Made by a program: the position numbers and the translations under genes. Source: Candidatus Aminicenantota bacterium (lineage in GTDB: Bacteria; Acidobacteriota; Aminicenantia; UBA2199). Taken from it: a stretch of 15,966 nucleotides of DNA. Shown piece by piece: positions 15,153 through 15,966 of this stretch (the stretch's first letter is position 1; each line of letters begins with the position of its first letter). The stretch covers positions 1 through 15,966 of the forward strand of contig JAPKZM010000169.1 of the NCBI GenBank assembly GCA_026393775.1, written 5' to 3'. The notes under the pieces were generated by a model. The model was given only the letters and a program-made list of their open reading frames with translations, searched no databases and was not told the origin of the DNA.

Positions 15153-15966
15153 ATGGCAGAAAAAGTAGCGATCATCCACGACTGGCTGAACGGCATGCGC
15201 GGCGGCGAGAAGGTTCTGGAAGAAATTTTAAAACTCTACCCGGACGCCGATCTCTTCACCCTTTTTTACGAACCGGAAAAAGTGTCGCCCCTGATCCGTT
15301 CGAAGCGCGTGTTCGACTCGCGTTTGAACCGCAGCCCTTTTCTGAAGAAACACTACCCGTTTTTCCTGCCCTGGTTTCCCCGCCACATCGAGGCCTTCGA
15401 CTTAAGGGAGTACTCGCTGGTGATCAGCAGCTCTCATTGCGTGGCCAAGGGGGCGATCCCGGCGCCGGAGGCCCGGCACGTCAGCTACATTCATTCCCCG
15501 ATGCGTTATGCCTGGGATCAATATTACGCGTATTTTGCCGGAGCGGGTTATTTCCGCAAAAAAGTCATTCAAAGGGAAATCTCACGCCTCCGTGTCTGGG
15601 ATGTCTGCAGCGCCGCCCGGGTCGATGATTTCATCGCCAATTCCAACTTCGTCCGCCAGCGGATCGAAAAGTATTATCGGCGCCGGGCGACGGTCATTCA
15701 CCCGCCGGTGGATGTCGATTTTTATCGGCCGGCGGCCAGGCCGAGCCGTGATTACTTGCTGCTGGTGACAGCCCTGGTTCCTTATAAAAACATCGGGCTG
15801 GTCATCGAAGCCTGCCGCCAGCTGGGAGAAAAGCTGATCATCGTCGGCCGCGGGCCCGAAGGAAAAAAATTGAAAAGATCGGCCGGTCCGGGCTGCGAAT
15901 TCCGCCAGGCGGTGAGCGGCGAAACGCTGCGGGAGCTGTACCAGAACGCCGCGGCTTTCGTCTTTG
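15153..15966 (+). CDS. Family-4-like glycosyltransferase, 3' end outside window
   Basis: The frame is open from ATG 15153 to the window edge (271 full codons). The N-terminal GT-B half has VAIIHDWLNGMRGGEKVLEEI (about 5-25, with the Gly-rich acceptor loop), EYSLVISSSH (about 87-96), SYIHSPMRYAWDQY (about 110-123) and FIANSNFVRQRIEKYY (about 160-175). The second half begins with VIHPPVDVDFYRP (about 181-193), YLLLVTALVPYKNIGLVIEA (about 202-221) and IIVGRGPEGKKL (about 230-241), the donor-side motifs of GT4 enzymes. The ExxxxxxxE catalytic motif would fall beyond the end. Such enzymes add sugars to lipopolysaccharide, capsule or exopolysaccharide at the cytoplasmic membrane. The divergent position next to a barrel gene gives no sugar specificity. 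Confidence 0.9.
   Translation, partial: MAEKVAIIHDWLNGMRGGEKVLEEILKLYPDADLFTLFYEPEKVSPLIRSKRVFDSRLNRSPFLKKHYPFFLPWFPRHIEAFDLREYSLVISSSHCVAKGAIPAPEARHVSYIHSPMRYAWDQYYAYFAGAGYFRKKVIQREISRLRVWDVCSAARVDDFIANSNFVRQRIEKYYRRRATVIHPPVDVDFYRPAARPSRDYLLLVTALVPYKNIGLVIEACRQLGEKLIIVGRGPEGKKLKRSAGPGCEFRQAVSGETLRELYQNAAAFVF

Overview
The window reads as a piece of chromosome from a diderm (Gram-negative-type) bacterium of moderately high GC. It carries two predicted outer-membrane beta-barrel proteins with N-terminal signal peptides, a lipoprotein, a complete dnaG-rpoD pair whose RpoD has the long insert between regions 1.2 and 2, and consensus sigma-70-type promoters. The style fits an uncultured Acidobacteriota/Aminicenantes-like lineage, but that is a weak guess: no rRNA or other phylogenetic marker was compared.

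Layout. (1) 1-371 holds the 3' part of a TrxC-type thioredoxin, convergent with a small lipoprotein gene (409-855, minus). (2) 918-5380, minus strand, is a tightly overlapping four-gene operon: a small membrane zinc-ribbon protein, a DUF2207-like membrane protein ending in an alternating Cys-Ala tail (seven Cys), a radical SAM/SPASM enzyme, and a dGTPase-family HD hydrolase. I regard the tail plus adjacent SPASM enzyme as the most interesting system here: a probable peptide-modification pair in which the substrate is the C-terminus of a large membrane protein. The radical SAM gene appears to carry a one-base frameshift close to its true start. (3) 5456-6958, plus, is an envelope protein with an SH3-like region, two PKD domains and a C-terminal barrel. 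(4) 7026-10734 is dnaG-rpoD, overlapping by 17 nt, with rpoD on a TTG start. (5) 10735-10887 holds an inverted array of heptamer repeats and a perfect consensus promoter. (6) 10888-13492 holds a small ribbon-helix-helix protein, then a Pst-type phosphate ABC transporter in which pstC is internally deleted and out of frame while pstA and pstB are intact; there is no pstS or phoU in view. (7) 13506-15045 holds a perfect palindrome, a gene fragment broken by a 5-bp tandem duplication, and a relatively AT-rich gene for another barrel protein. (8) 15153 to the end is the 5' part of a family-4-like glycosyltransferase.

A theme across the window is promoter placement. At five starts (5380 minus; 5456, 10888, 11158 and 15153 plus) a -35/-10 pair with a 17-bp spacer puts the predicted transcription start on, or within 3 nt of, the start codon, so these mRNAs should be leaderless or nearly so. 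Several other genes (855, 3420 and 15033 on the minus strand; 8761 and 12731 on the plus strand) have clear Shine-Dalgarno sequences.
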